A stretch of DNA of 64,000 nt from Bacillota bacterium (lineage in GTDB: Bacteria; Bacillota; UBA4882; UBA8346): positions 62,001 through 126,000 of the forward strand of contig JAFABB010000050.1 in the NCBI GenBank assembly GCA_023426245.1. The letters are read 5' to 3'. Below the pieces are notes generated by a model that saw only the letters and a list, made by a program, of their open reading frames with translations, was not told where the DNA came from and did no database searches. Positions 8,025-16,696 of this stretch are shown one piece after another. Every line of letters starts with the position of its first letter. Within the stretch, counting starts at the first letter, position 1. Both the position numbers and the translations under genes were made by a program.

Positions 8025-8831
8025 ATGAAATTAATGAGTGGGGTGTCAAAAATTCTTACTGAAGAAAGAAAGCGAGCTATTCTTGATATTCTTCAAGAAA
8101 AAACGTCTGTTTCAGTAGGGGAACTTCGCGACTTATTCAACGTATCAGACGTAACAATTCGAAAGATATTAAACGAACTCGATGGCTATGGATTCCTTAA
8201 AAGGACCCGGGGCGGAGCGGTTAGTCTGGCCACTTCCATTCGCGAGTTTGAAGAAAAAGAGAAAGAGAAGAAAAATACTGCTGAAAAAAGAGCCATTGCC
8301 AAAGTGGCTTATGAACAAATCAAGGATGGCGAAACGGCATTTTTTGATGCCGGTTCTACGACTTTGGAACTGATAAGACTGATCAAAAATGGCAACAAAC
8401 GGAATATTGTAATCATCACCAATGCAATTAACCTGGCGGTTGAAATGGTGGATGCCGAAGATATCGATTTGATTTTAATCGGCGGGAACGTCCGACACAG
8501 AATTTTATCCTGTGTCGGTGGGCTGGCGGAAAGAGCTATTGAAAGTCTGTTTTTTGATAAAGTGTTTTTGGGGGCCAACAGTATCGATATTGAACATGGA
8601 ATAACCACTCCGAATACATACGAAGCTCAAGTCAAACAATGCATGTTGAAATCGGCCAAGGAGAAAATCGTGTTGGCTGATTACAGCAAGTTTAACGAGG
8701 CATCTCTGGCTAAAGTGTGCTCTATTGAAGGACTTGACAGAGTTATTACGGATTGGAACCTGGAAGAAATCTATATTAAACAAATCCGTGAGCTTGGGGT
8801 AGATGTTATTGTTGCTCAGCCCGGTGAATGA
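8025..8831 (+). CDS. DeoR-family sugar-responsive transcriptional regulator
   Basis: 268 aa. DeoR/GlpR repressors bind DNA through an N-terminal helix-turn-helix and sense a phosphorylated sugar with a C-terminal isomerase-like domain. The HTH spans roughly residues 12-65 (ERKRAILDILQEK, then VSDVTIRKILNEL and GYGFLKRTRGGA). The sensor domain shows FFDAGSTTLEL, the family's phosphate-binding site, followed by TNAINLA, LIGGNVR and GANSID. Translation could begin at the ATG at 8025 or 8034 or the GTG at 8043; the last gives a typical short DeoR N-terminus and no start has a good ribosome site. It heads the dhaK-dhaL-pfkB-fba-ABC cluster on the same strand and is its likely repressor. Confidence 0.85.
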   Translation: MKLMSGVSKILTEERKRAILDILQEKTSVSVGELRDLFNVSDVTIRKILNELDGYGFLKRTRGGAVSLATSIREFEEKEKEKKNTAEKRAIAKVAYEQIKDGETAFFDAGSTTLELIRLIKNGNKRNIVIITNAINLAVEMVDAEDIDLILIGGNVRHRILSCVGGLAERAIESLFFDKVFLGANSIDIEHGITTPNTYEAQVKQCMLKSAKEKIVLADYSKFNEASLAKVCSIEGLDRVITDWNLEEIYIKQIRELGVDVIVAQPGE

Positions 8832-8882
8832 AGCTTTGTTTTAAATTTTGCGCCAAGATTATTCAGATAGTGGTGATAAAGA

Positions 8883-9899
8883 ATGAATAAAATCATTAAC
8901 TCCCCGGATGCCATGATCCGTGAAATGCTTGAAGGTTATTTATACGCCAATCCGCAGTTGCTTGAGAAGGTTCCAAACACCAACGGATTGGTATTAAGAG
9001 AACGTAAAAATAAAGTAGCCATTGTTACGGGCGGTGGTGCCGGCAACGAGCCATGGAATATCGGTTATGTCGGTGACGGTTTAGCGGATGGAGTCGCTTT
9101 GGGTAATGTTTACGCCGCCCCCCCGGCTAAAGCCATTATGAATGTAACCAAAGCGGTGAATCATCAAAAGGGCGTTCTTTTTTTAGCTACTAACCATGCC
9201 GGAGATGTTCTTAATTTTGAATTGGCGGGAGAATTGTTGCAACTTGAGGGAATCAGAACTCAATCGGTGTTTGTAAGTGATGATATAACTTCCGCCCCTT
9301 TTGAAAAATTCGATGAACGCCGGGGTGTGGCCGGAGTCGCCATCGTACTTAAAATAGCCGGCGCAGCTGCCGATGCCGGTCTTGCTCTGGATGAATTGGT
9401 ACGGGTGACCCAAAAAGCAAACCAGAATATTCGGACGCTTAGCGTAACAACTTCTCCCGGATATTTGCCTTCCACCGGCGAGGCGATGTTTGATATGGAA
9501 CCGGGGATGATAGAATTCGGTATGGGATTTAATGGAGAACCGGGAATATTGAAAACAAAGCTTATGCCGGCGGATAAGATTGTTGATGTCATGATGGATT
9601 ATTTGCTGGGTGATTTAAAACCGGCTGCTACAGACGAAATAGCAGTATTCATTAACGGCTTCGGTTTTACCGGTTTACTCGAGCTTTGTATTGTGAATCG
9701 CAGGATTAAAATGGTGTTGGATCAAAAGTCGCTAAAAACATACGACATGTTTATCGATACTCTGTTAGCCCCACAGGGAACCGGTGGATTTTCAATTTCA
9801 TTGCTTACATTAGATGATGAATTGAAGGATTATTATAATTATCCCGCTTATTCACCTTTTTTTAGAAAAAAAGCGTTTCAAGGGTTGGTGATAGATTGA
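8883..9899 (+). CDS. DhaK-like protein lacking the two active-site histidines
   Basis: 338 aa, homologous along its length to the substrate-binding subunit DhaK of dihydroxyacetone kinase. The canonical GGGSGHEP loop reads GGGAGNEP, with Asn at residue 55 where Escherichia coli DhaK has His56. The conserved IHGEPG reads FNGEPG, with Asn at residue 217 in place of His218, which forms the covalent hemiaminal with dihydroxyacetone. The third catalytic residue is kept (D108 in NHAGDVLNF, equivalent to Asp109). The fold is probably intact but the substrate or chemistry must differ; a keto-sugar kinase subunit with non-covalent binding, or a DhaQ-like sensor, are options. It overlaps dhaL by 4 bp. 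No dhaM gene is nearby. Confidence 0.8.
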   Translation: MNKIINSPDAMIREMLEGYLYANPQLLEKVPNTNGLVLRERKNKVAIVTGGGAGNEPWNIGYVGDGLADGVALGNVYAAPPAKAIMNVTKAVNHQKGVLFLATNHAGDVLNFELAGELLQLEGIRTQSVFVSDDITSAPFEKFDERRGVAGVAIVLKIAGAAADAGLALDELVRVTQKANQNIRTLSVTTSPGYLPSTGEAMFDMEPGMIEFGMGFNGEPGILKTKLMPADKIVDVMMDYLLGDLKPAATDEIAVFINGFGFTGLLELCIVNRRIKMVLDQKSLKTYDMFIDTLLAPQGTGGFSISLLTLDDELKDYYNYPAYSPFFRKKAFQGLVID

Positions 9900-10546
9900 A
9901 AACTTCTTTAACTGCGGGCGATCTTCAAAAAATGTTTGGTTATGTTGCTCAGCAAATGATTGAATCTGAGGATTATTTAACAGTTATTGACAAGAAAATC
10001 GGTGATGGCGACCACGGCACCAGTATGTCGCTGGGTTTTAAGGAAGTCCAAAAGGAGCTTAATGCGAAAGAGTTTGGTTCCATCAATGAAGTATTTCATT
10101 GTGTCGGCATGACTCTTCTGGACACTATGGGAGGGGCCTCGGGAGTGCTTTTCGGGACGGTTTTTATCAGTGGCATTATTGGGCTTGAAGAGGTAAAAGA
10201 AATTGACCTTCAAGGCATTGCGGGTATTTTTCAAAGGTCACTGGTGGCTCTCAAGAAACGTGGCAAGGCTCAAATTGGTGATAAAACAATGGTTGATGCC
10301 TTTGAGCCGGCAGTCATGGGTCTGCAGGAAGCGGTAAGTTTGGGTGTCGGTCTTGCGGAGGGCTTTAACCGGGCAGCTAAACAGGCGGAAGCTGGAAAAG
10401 AATATACCAAACAATGTGTGGCAAAATTCGGTCGGGCAAAATCTTTCGGACAGAATGCAATGGGTCTAGAAGATGCGGGAGCTGTCTCGGTATGGATCAT
10501 CTTTCGGTCCATGGCTTCGTGGGTAAATGAAAACTACGCCGGATAG
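9896..10546 (+). CDS. dhaL: DhaL-like ADP/ATP-binding kinase subunit
   Basis: 216 aa. DhaL is the all-helical nucleotide-binding subunit that phosphorylates the ketose held by DhaK. The Mg-ADP-binding motif is intact (IDKKIGDGDHGTSM, with the DxxxxDxD aspartates), followed by DTMGGASGVLFGT and near the C-terminus GRAKSFG and the AMGLEDAGAVS stretch. Translation starts at a TTG that overlaps the dhaK-like stop (TTGA), implying coupling. In Escherichia coli DhaL is recharged by the PTS protein DhaM, and no dhaM lies in this cluster, so the phosphoryl donor is either encoded elsewhere or ATP directly. Its integrity argues that the altered DhaK partner is functional, not decayed. Confidence 0.85.
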   Translation: MKTSLTAGDLQKMFGYVAQQMIESEDYLTVIDKKIGDGDHGTSMSLGFKEVQKELNAKEFGSINEVFHCVGMTLLDTMGGASGVLFGTVFISGIIGLEEVKEIDLQGIAGIFQRSLVALKKRGKAQIGDKTMVDAFEPAVMGLQEAVSLGVGLAEGFNRAAKQAEAGKEYTKQCVAKFGRAKSFGQNAMGLEDAGAVSVWIIFRSMASWVNENYAG

Positions 10547-10576
10547 CTGCTTTTTGCAACAAGGAGGAGATTTGGA

Positions 10577-11512
10577 GTGATTACAACACTAACGCTAAAT
10601 CCTTGCATTGACAGGACCATTACAATTAAAGATTTCAAGTATGGCGGGTTAAACCGGGTGATTCACACCCGTTCCGACTTATCAGGCAAGGGTATTAATG
10701 TAAGTATTGCGGTTCACCAATTAGGCGGACAGACTGAGGCTTTAGGCTTTAATTATATCAATAACCGGGATTTTGTCCAGGCAAGTTTGAAACAAAGCGG
10801 TATCCAATATCAATTTATCAATATTGAAGGAACTCTTAGAACCAATGTGAAGGTCTTTGATGAACAAAGTCATGTGATGACCGAGTTTAATGAAAATGGT
10901 TACCCGGTCATCCCGGAAATTTTACCCGAGCTCCACAAATTGGTGTATGACAGGGTCAAAAATTCATCGATTATGGTTTTTAACGGCAGTGTCCCGGCTG
11001 GAGTTCCCAAAGATATCTATCGAACTTTAATCACAACGGTGAAAAAAAGCGGAGTCAAAACAGTTTTAGATGCTGATGGGGAGTTGTTCCTAGATGGTTT
11101 GAAGGCTGGTCCGTATTTTATCAAACCGAATCTGTATGAATTCGAATCTGCATTTAAAGTGAAGGTGCAAAATAAACAGGATATCGTTGATATTTCCAGG
11201 AAACTCATTGAACAAGGAGTGGGTATTGTCTGTGTTACCATGGGAAAGGATGGCGCGGTTGTCGTAAGTAAAGATCAGGCTTGGTTTGCGCCGGCAACCA
11301 ATATTGAAGTGCGGGGAGTTCAGGGAGCCGGAGACTCCCTGGTGGCCGGAGTGTGTATGGCTATAGAACACCAACTGGAAATTTCGGACATGCTCCGATA
11401 TGGAGTAGCGGCGGCCAATGCCTCTCTGATTCGTGAAGGAACCTTACTTTGTACGGCTGAAGACTTTCAAAAAATGTTGCCGCAGGTTAATATCGAAGAA
11501 ATTTGTTCGTGA
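10577..11512 (+). CDS. PfkB-family sugar-phosphate kinase (FruK/LacC type)
   Basis: 311 aa with a GTG start behind AAGGAGGAG. The N-terminus MITTLTLNPCIDRTI, the SGKGINVS loop and the C-terminal GAGDSLVAG (with the catalytic Asp) place it in the 1-phosphofructokinase/tagatose-6-phosphate kinase branch of the ribokinase superfamily. It would make a ketose bisphosphate for the aldolase encoded 48 bp downstream. The exact ketose phosphate cannot be told from sequence. The gene is 30 bp after dhaL and in the same DeoR-led module as a ribose-type transporter. Confidence 0.85.
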   Translation: MITTLTLNPCIDRTITIKDFKYGGLNRVIHTRSDLSGKGINVSIAVHQLGGQTEALGFNYINNRDFVQASLKQSGIQYQFINIEGTLRTNVKVFDEQSHVMTEFNENGYPVIPEILPELHKLVYDRVKNSSIMVFNGSVPAGVPKDIYRTLITTVKKSGVKTVLDADGELFLDGLKAGPYFIKPNLYEFESAFKVKVQNKQDIVDISRKLIEQGVGIVCVTMGKDGAVVVSKDQAWFAPATNIEVRGVQGAGDSLVAGVCMAIEHQLEISDMLRYGVAAANASLIREGTLLCTAEDFQKMLPQVNIEEICS

Positions 11513-11560
11513 GGCCTTGATTCAAATAGAGGAAACAATAAATAAGGATGTGTTGCCAAA

Positions 11561-12412
11561 ATGCCTTTGGTTACAAGTAAGCGAATGCTGGAAAATGCCC
11601 AAAAAGGAAATTATGCGGTAGCCGCATTTAATATTGAAAATATGGAAATGGTTCAAGCGGTATTGGAGACAGCGACTGAACTTCAGGCTCCTGTTATGAT
11701 ACAAACCACACCGGGCACTATCAAATATGCCGGAGTTAAAATGTTGGCTGCCATGGTTCATGCTGCTGCCAAGTCCTGTCCGGTTCCGGTAGCTCTTCAC
11801 CTTGATCATGGTGAAAGTTTTGATTTAGCAGTGCAAGCATTACATTCGGGATATACATCGATTATGATTGATGGTTCAAAGCTTCCTTTTGAAGAAAATA
11901 TCGCAATTTCAAAACGAGTCGTGGAAATGTCCCATGCGGTCGGGATTCCTGTTGAAGCCGAACTGGGTAAAGTCGGGGGCAAAGAAGACGGGTTGGTGGT
12001 TAGCGATAAGTCAGCAACCTATACCGATCCCGCTGAAGCAAAGGAATTTGTGAAGCAGACCGAGCTTGATTCATTGGCTGTTGCGATTGGAACTGCCCAC
12101 GGTTTTTATAAAGGAGAACCCAAACTGGACTTTGAAAGGCTTGGGGAAATTCGCAAGGTCGTAGAAGTGCTTTTGGTACTCCATGGTGCTTCCGGTGTTC
12201 CCGATGATATGGTGCGAAAAGCAATTGCACTTGGTATTAGCAAGGTCAATTTTGCCACAGAGCTTCGGGCTGCTCTAACTCGAGGAGTTCGGGAAGCACT
12301 GGTTGATCAGAGCATTATCGATCCCAAGAAGTTTATGGCCGGTGGAAAAAAAGCCGTTCAAGAAATCGTAAAGCAGAAAATTAACCTTTGCGGTAGTGCA
12401 GGTAAAGCGTAA
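11561..12412 (+). CDS. Class II ketose-bisphosphate aldolase
   Basis: 283 aa, Zn-dependent class II aldolase (FbaA/GatY/KbaY family) splitting fructose- or tagatose-1,6-bisphosphate or a related ketose phosphate into dihydroxyacetone phosphate plus an aldehyde. Metal ligands and active-site motifs are visible: ALHLDHGESFD, MIDGSKLPFEENI, VEAELGKVGGKED, the GTAHGFYKGEP loop and VLHGASGVPDD. A paralogue of the same family is at 35657-36493 in the tagatose cluster. The substrate specificity is not resolved. A small hairpin, AAAAGGG at 12421-12427 with CCCTTTT at 12439-12445, separates it from the binding-protein gene. Confidence 0.88.
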   Translation: MPLVTSKRMLENAQKGNYAVAAFNIENMEMVQAVLETATELQAPVMIQTTPGTIKYAGVKMLAAMVHAAAKSCPVPVALHLDHGESFDLAVQALHSGYTSIMIDGSKLPFEENIAISKRVVEMSHAVGIPVEAELGKVGGKEDGLVVSDKSATYTDPAEAKEFVKQTELDSLAVAIGTAHGFYKGEPKLDFERLGEIRKVVEVLLVLHGASGVPDDMVRKAIALGISKVNFATELRAALTRGVREALVDQSIIDPKKFMAGGKKAVQEIVKQKINLCGSAGKA

Positions 12413-12477
12413 CCTTTGGTAAAAGGGGTAGCAAAAAGCCCTTTTGCATAAAAAAATCAAAAATGGGAGGAACAAAC

Positions 12478-13392
12478 ATGAAAAGATTTATCCGGATTAT
12501 CCTCGTCTCGCTCGTGGTTCTCATGATTTTAAGCCTAACTGTGGCTGCAATCGCGGCTCCCAAAAAAGTTGTTGTCGGTGTCAGCTTGCTTACCCGTGAG
12601 CATGTTTTTTACAACAACATTGAGAAATCCTTAATTGCAAGAGCAAAGAAACTCGGAGTCAAACTAATCGTTCAAGATGCATCCAGAGATTCCAACAAGC
12701 AACTTAGCCAGGTTCAAGATTTTATTACCCAAAAGGTGAATGCTATTATCCTTTGCCCCACCAATTCCGCAGGAAGCAAGTCGATGGTAGAACTTGCCAA
12801 CAAAGTCAATATTCCTGTCTTCACAATGGATATTTCATCGGACGGACAAACGACAGCCCATGTCGCCACTGATAACTACAAAGGCGGCGAATTGGCAGCT
12901 GATTATGTAGCCAAGAAAATGCTTCCCAGTCGCAAAGGTGAAGTTGCAATTGTAACCTATTCCGAAGTTGAAAGTTGCGTTAACCGTGAAAAAGGTTTCA
13001 AAGAATTCTTAGCTAAAAATTATCCCGATATCAAAGTGGTCGACGTCCAAAACTGCTCGGGCGATCAAGCAAAAGCTGCCGATGTTACCCAAAACATGCT
13101 CGTTAAATTCCCGAATCTTCAAGTGGTTTTTGGTGTTGGCGATCCTTTTGCCATGGGTGCTTTATCTGCAATCAAAGCTGCCAACCGTAATGTCCAAGTC
13201 ATTGGTTTCGACGGCAATCCCGAAGGCATTGCTGAAATCAAAAACGGTGGACTCTGGAAAGCCGATATAGCCCAAGATCCCACAGCTATCGGTGCTAAAA
13301 CTTTGGATGCTGTCATGGATAAACTGAATGGCAAAACCGTTCCCAAATTAATTCCAATTGCTCCGAAAGTAATTGATAAAACCAATCTTTAA
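12478..13392 (+). CDS. Ribose-type ABC transporter sugar-binding protein
   Basis: 304 aa from the ATG at 12478; the ATG at 12463 lies in the ribosome site (GGGAGG) and is rejected. Residues 1-28 are a signal peptide ending AIAA before PKK, with no lipobox cysteine. The mature part is a periplasmic-binding-protein type 1 fold of the RbsB/XylF group (VSLLTREHVFYNNIE, then CPTNSAGS, ISSDGQTTAHVATDN with the conserved ligand-contact region, GVGDPFAMGAL and IGFDGNPEG). It delivers a monosaccharide or polyol to the RbsA/RbsC-like proteins encoded after a 271-bp gap that holds a hairpin and a MITE-like repeat. The sugar is unknown. Confidence 0.88.
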   Translation: MKRFIRIILVSLVVLMILSLTVAAIAAPKKVVVGVSLLTREHVFYNNIEKSLIARAKKLGVKLIVQDASRDSNKQLSQVQDFITQKVNAIILCPTNSAGSKSMVELANKVNIPVFTMDISSDGQTTAHVATDNYKGGELAADYVAKKMLPSRKGEVAIVTYSEVESCVNREKGFKEFLAKNYPDIKVVDVQNCSGDQAKAADVTQNMLVKFPNLQVVFGVGDPFAMGALSAIKAANRNVQVIGFDGNPEGIAEIKNGGLWKADIAQDPTAIGAKTLDAVMDKLNGKTVPKLIPIAPKVIDKTNL

Positions 13393-13440
13393 GAGCTACT
13401 AGGGTTATAGTTTTAAAACTTAGAATTAAGGTTAGGCTTA

Positions 13441-13468
13441 CGGTGGAAGGAGACATCTCCTTCCGCTG
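13441..13468 (+). repeat. Stable hairpin 3' of the binding-protein gene
   Basis: GGAAGGAGA (13445-13453) pairs with TCTCCTTCC (13456-13464), and the stem extends outward to 13441/13468 with wobble pairs. There is no T-tract, so it is more likely an mRNA 3'-end stabiliser or partial attenuator than a full terminator. Comparable hairpins follow the other binding-protein genes in the window. Confidence 0.6.
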
Positions 13469-13506
13469 CCCCGATTATCTGGTTGCTGGAAGTCGCGCGC
13501 GGGGCG

Positions 13507-13622
13507 GGGTTGTCCCAAAAGGAAATTTTACGATAAAGAAATACAATATATTGAAACCGACCTATTCGATGAAGCTATATATTGTATTTCTTATTGATTT
13601 CGAATTGCTTTTTAGACAGCCT
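13507..13622 (-). repeat. MITE-like element, copy 1
   Basis: About 116 bp with imperfect terminal inverted repeats (GGGTTGTCCCAAAAG at the left end, GCTTTTTAGACAGCC at the right end) and a perfect internal 16-bp inverted repeat, 13536-13551 with 13577-13592, around a 25-nt loop. The same ends in the opposite orientation flank the element at 33044-33155, and the 30 bases inside the TGTCCCAAAAGGAA end are clearly related. The terminal GGCTGTC is reminiscent of IS1182-family ends as I remember them. It sits between the binding-protein and ATPase genes of one operon. No open reading frame is inside. Confidence 0.65.
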
Positions 13623-13663
13623 CGGCCAGCGTGCTGAGTACTCGAAAGTCAGGAGGAAAGACC

Positions 13664-15166
13664 ATGCATCAAATGCCATTGATAGAAATGGCCGGAGTTA
13701 GTAAAACTTTTCCCGGGGTCAAGGCTTTGTCAAATATTAATTTGAATATTTATCCCGGCAAGGTGCATGTATTGTTGGGCGAGAATGGCGCTGGAAAATC
13801 GACTTTAATCAAAATTATTTCCGGTGTATATTCCCGCGATGAAGGAATTATCAAATTAAGCGGTCAGGAAGTCAATTTTAAAAATACCCGTGACTCTCTG
13901 GCTGCCGGTATTAGTGTAATTCACCAGGAATTGAGCGTTATTCCCGACCTCACAGTTGCTGAAAATATTTTTCTGGGCCGGGAACCGAAAATCGGTAAGT
14001 CCGGTTTTGTCGATCGCAAGAAGATGAACAAGGATACCAGTCAATTATTGGAAAGTATTGGAGTTAAGATCAGTCCGAAGGCGGTTATTCGCCGACTAAG
14101 CAATGCCGACAAGCAGATGGTGGAGATTGCCAGGGCGGTCTCGCAAAATAGTTCATTGGTCATTATGGATGAGCCTACCTCATCTTTGTCAGAACATGAG
14201 GTTGAAGCGCTTTTTAAAGTGATTGACAAGTTAAAACGAGAAAATGTAGCCATTATATATATATCCCATCGTTTAAAAGAAATCGCGAGAATTGGAGATA
14301 CAGTTACTATCCTGCGGGATGGACAGCTTGTAAAGACGGTATCCCTTCAAGAAATTGATGAAAGCCATATGATTGCGCTAATGGTAGGTAGAGAAGTTAC
14401 GCAATTTTATTATAAATCGGAAATACCTCCTGCCGACGAAGTAGTATTGGAGATTCGAAATTATACCCGCAAAGAAGTTTTTGAAAATATTTCTTTTCGC
14501 TTGAGACGGGGAGAAATTTTAGGTGTGGCAGGTTTGATAGGCGCTGGTAGAACTGAAGTGATGAGGGCTATCTTCGGCGCAGACAGTATTGACAGCGGAG
14601 AATGTTTTTTAAACGGTGAGCCGGTAAGATTTACTGAACCTCAACAAGCGATCAAAGCAGGTGTGGGCTTGATACCGGAAGACCGACGGAATCAAGGGCT
14701 TTTATTGTCAAAGAGTGTTAAAGAAAATACTTCTCTTGCCAGTTTATTTGAAAATTCTAAATTTGGTTTTATCAACTTCCGATGGGAATCACAAATCGCT
14801 GAAGATTTTATTCAAATGTTACGTACGAAAACACCGAGTGCGAACGCTCCGGTAAAAAACCTTTCCGGTGGCAATCAGCAAAAAGTGGTTATCGCCAAAT
14901 GGCTTGCTGCCAAGTCCAGAATCCTTATTATGGATGAGCCTACCCGGGGCATTGATGTGAATGCCAAGGCTGAAATCTATAGTCTGATGAAGAAATTTGT
15001 AGAAGAGGGCGGCAGCATCATCATGGTTTCTTCGGAGCTTCCGGAGATCTTGGGGGTTTCGGACCGGGTCATGGTGATGCGGGAAGGAAAAGTTTCAGGA
15101 ATCATCGATAATCAAGGAATTACTGAGAAAGATATTTTGCAACTCGCCAGTATTAGTGGAAGTTAA
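13664..15166 (+). CDS. Ribose-type ABC transporter ATPase (duplicated NBD)
   Basis: 500 aa from the ATG at 13664, with AGGAGG 7 bp upstream; an earlier in-frame start lies within the MITE flank and is rejected. RbsA/XylG family: the first ATPase domain has Walker A GENGAGKST at residues 39-47, then LSNADKQMVEIARAV and VIMDEPTSSL. The second has the degenerate GLIGAGRTE, signature LSGGNQQKVVIAKWL and ILIMDEPTRGI. Length and domain order match the family exactly. It powers sugar import together with the permease that begins 14 bp downstream. Confidence 0.93.
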   Translation: MHQMPLIEMAGVSKTFPGVKALSNINLNIYPGKVHVLLGENGAGKSTLIKIISGVYSRDEGIIKLSGQEVNFKNTRDSLAAGISVIHQELSVIPDLTVAENIFLGREPKIGKSGFVDRKKMNKDTSQLLESIGVKISPKAVIRRLSNADKQMVEIARAVSQNSSLVIMDEPTSSLSEHEVEALFKVIDKLKRENVAIIYISHRLKEIARIGDTVTILRDGQLVKTVSLQEIDESHMIALMVGREVTQFYYKSEIPPADEVVLEIRNYTRKEVFENISFRLRRGEILGVAGLIGAGRTEVMRAIFGADSIDSGECFLNGEPVRFTEPQQAIKAGVGLIPEDRRNQGLLLSKSVKENTSLASLFENSKFGFINFRWESQIAEDFIQMLRTKTPSANAPVKNLSGGNQQKVVIAKWLAAKSRILIMDEPTRGIDVNAKAEIYSLMKKFVEEGGSIIMVSSELPEILGVSDRVMVMREGKVSGIIDNQGITEKDILQLASISGS

Positions 15167-15180
15167 GGGAGGTTAATCAA

Positions 15181-16146
15181 ATGGGCACTACCTTAGATTT
15201 AAAGCGGCTTAACAAATACGCAAAGGAAAACTCGCTGGTACTTTTTTTTGTGATGCTGATAGTTATGTCGGCTCTCTTTGTACCGCGTTTCATTGATCCC
15301 AACAATTTGGTCAATGTCATGATGCAGATTGCCATTAATGCACTACTGGCTACTGGAATGACTTTTGTAATCCTATCCAATGGTATTGATTTGTCAGTAG
15401 GATCTGTGGCGGCATTGGCAGGCATCGTGGCTACCGTGACGATCAAATTCTTCCCCAATGCCAGCATTTTAACCGGAGTGTTGGTGATTTTGGCAACTGC
15501 AATTGTTATTGGAGGTATTTTTGGCGGTATTATGGCGCTGAACATCGCCAAGTTAAAAGTGCCCCCCTTTATTGCCACTTTGGCGATTATGAGTGTAGCC
15601 CGCGGTTTAGCTTATGTATATACCGAATCCAGACCGGTTTTTGGTTTACCGGATTCCTTCAGTTGGATGGGGATAGGATATATTGGCCCCATACCGGTAA
15701 TGGTAATTGTGACGGCTATCATTATGGTTATCGCTCATATTGTATTAACCCGAACTTGCTTTGGACGGTATGTTTTTGCCGTGGGAAGTAATGAAGAAGT
15801 TGCCAAACTGAGCGGGATTAATATCGTCAAGATTAAGTTTTACGTTTATATGATTTGTTCAGTATTGGCTGCGCTGGGTGGAGCGGCGTTGGCTTCCAGA
15901 TTGCAAGCAGGACAACCCAATGCAGCCCAAGGCTATGAGTTAAATGCAATTGCTGCAGTGGCAATGGGTGGGACCAGCATGTCGGGCGGTCGCGGGGGAA
16001 TCATTCAAACCACACTTGGTTTGGTGATTATTGGGGTTATTAATAACGCCTTGAGTTTGCTGGGAGTGTCATCTTATTGGCAGACGATCGCAATGGGTAT
16101 CATCATCCTGGTGGCTGTAATTTTCGACTTGAACAAAGATGCGTAA
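15181..16146 (+). CDS. Ribose-type ABC transporter permease
   Basis: 321 aa, RbsC/XylH family inner-membrane permease with about eight to ten hydrophobic segments. Typical motifs are LLATGMTFVILSNGIDLSVGS, then GGIFGG, RLQAGQPNAAQGYELNAIAA and AMGGTSMSGGRGGI. GGGAGGTTAATCAA precedes the ATG and only 14 bp separate it from the ATPase gene. It is the last gene of the DeoR-led module, and the terminator follows 25 bp later. The transported sugar is not known; the adjacent kinase and aldolase point to a ketose or a sugar converted to one. Confidence 0.92.
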   Translation: MGTTLDLKRLNKYAKENSLVLFFVMLIVMSALFVPRFIDPNNLVNVMMQIAINALLATGMTFVILSNGIDLSVGSVAALAGIVATVTIKFFPNASILTGVLVILATAIVIGGIFGGIMALNIAKLKVPPFIATLAIMSVARGLAYVYTESRPVFGLPDSFSWMGIGYIGPIPVMVIVTAIIMVIAHIVLTRTCFGRYVFAVGSNEEVAKLSGINIVKIKFYVYMICSVLAALGGAALASRLQAGQPNAAQGYELNAIAAVAMGGTSMSGGRGGIIQTTLGLVIIGVINNALSLLGVSSYWQTIAMGIIILVAVIFDLNKDA

Positions 16147-16170
16147 GTGTACAATAAATTAGGCGATAAT

Positions 16171-16211
16171 AAAAAATCAGCTAAGTAACAAAGTTTAGCT
16201 GATTTTTTTAT
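16171..16211 (+). terminator. Terminator of the ribose-type ABC module
   Basis: AAAAAATCAGCTAA (16171-16184) pairs with TTAGCTGATTTTTT (16195-16208), a 14-bp perfect stem with a 10-nt loop and a run of T on the 3' side. It should work on both strands. Confidence 0.85.
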
Positions 16212-16696
16212 TCATACAAATACAGGATGATGATCATTTGCTTCAGGCCCATAAATATTGATTTTTATTTTGAGGGATTTCATTTTTTGGTAGTTCAAAA
16301 GTTGATATTGGAAAGGAATTGCCGAATTCTGATGAGAGAATGAACAAGTCAATAAATCCAAGAAGGATCAAATTAGATGACTATAATCATTTATGTACCG
16401 TATTTGTATTCAAAAAAAATTTAGCTAAAATCCTCTTTTGCGGCAAATAGTATAAAAAAGTTTGTTAATTAAAGTTTATACCGGTATTCAGATGCATAAA
16501 GCATTTATGTTGATCATATGATGATTAGCTTGGGAGATGATCAAAGTTGAATACGAAAAAGATTCGACAAAGGGTTACTTGTGGCTTGGCTTTTAAACGA
16601 GATTACCGGTATTGATAGATTTTCTGATAAATAACTAATGAAATAGTTTGAAAAAAAGCAGGAGTTCAAAAATTTATAGCGAACTTAATTTTTAAA
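16212..16696. other. Long AT-rich intergenic region
   Basis: About 480 bp without a supported gene. The palindrome ATACCGGTAT occurs at 16478-16487 and a near copy, TTACCGGTAT, at 16603-16612; they might be binding sites but nothing else supports this. A short reading frame from TTG 16546 is ignored for lack of family resemblance. Confidence 0.3.

Noticed and set aside
16546..16615. Short frame with a LacI-like look (NTKKIRQRV)
   Set aside because: Only about 22 codons, stops early and has no further support.
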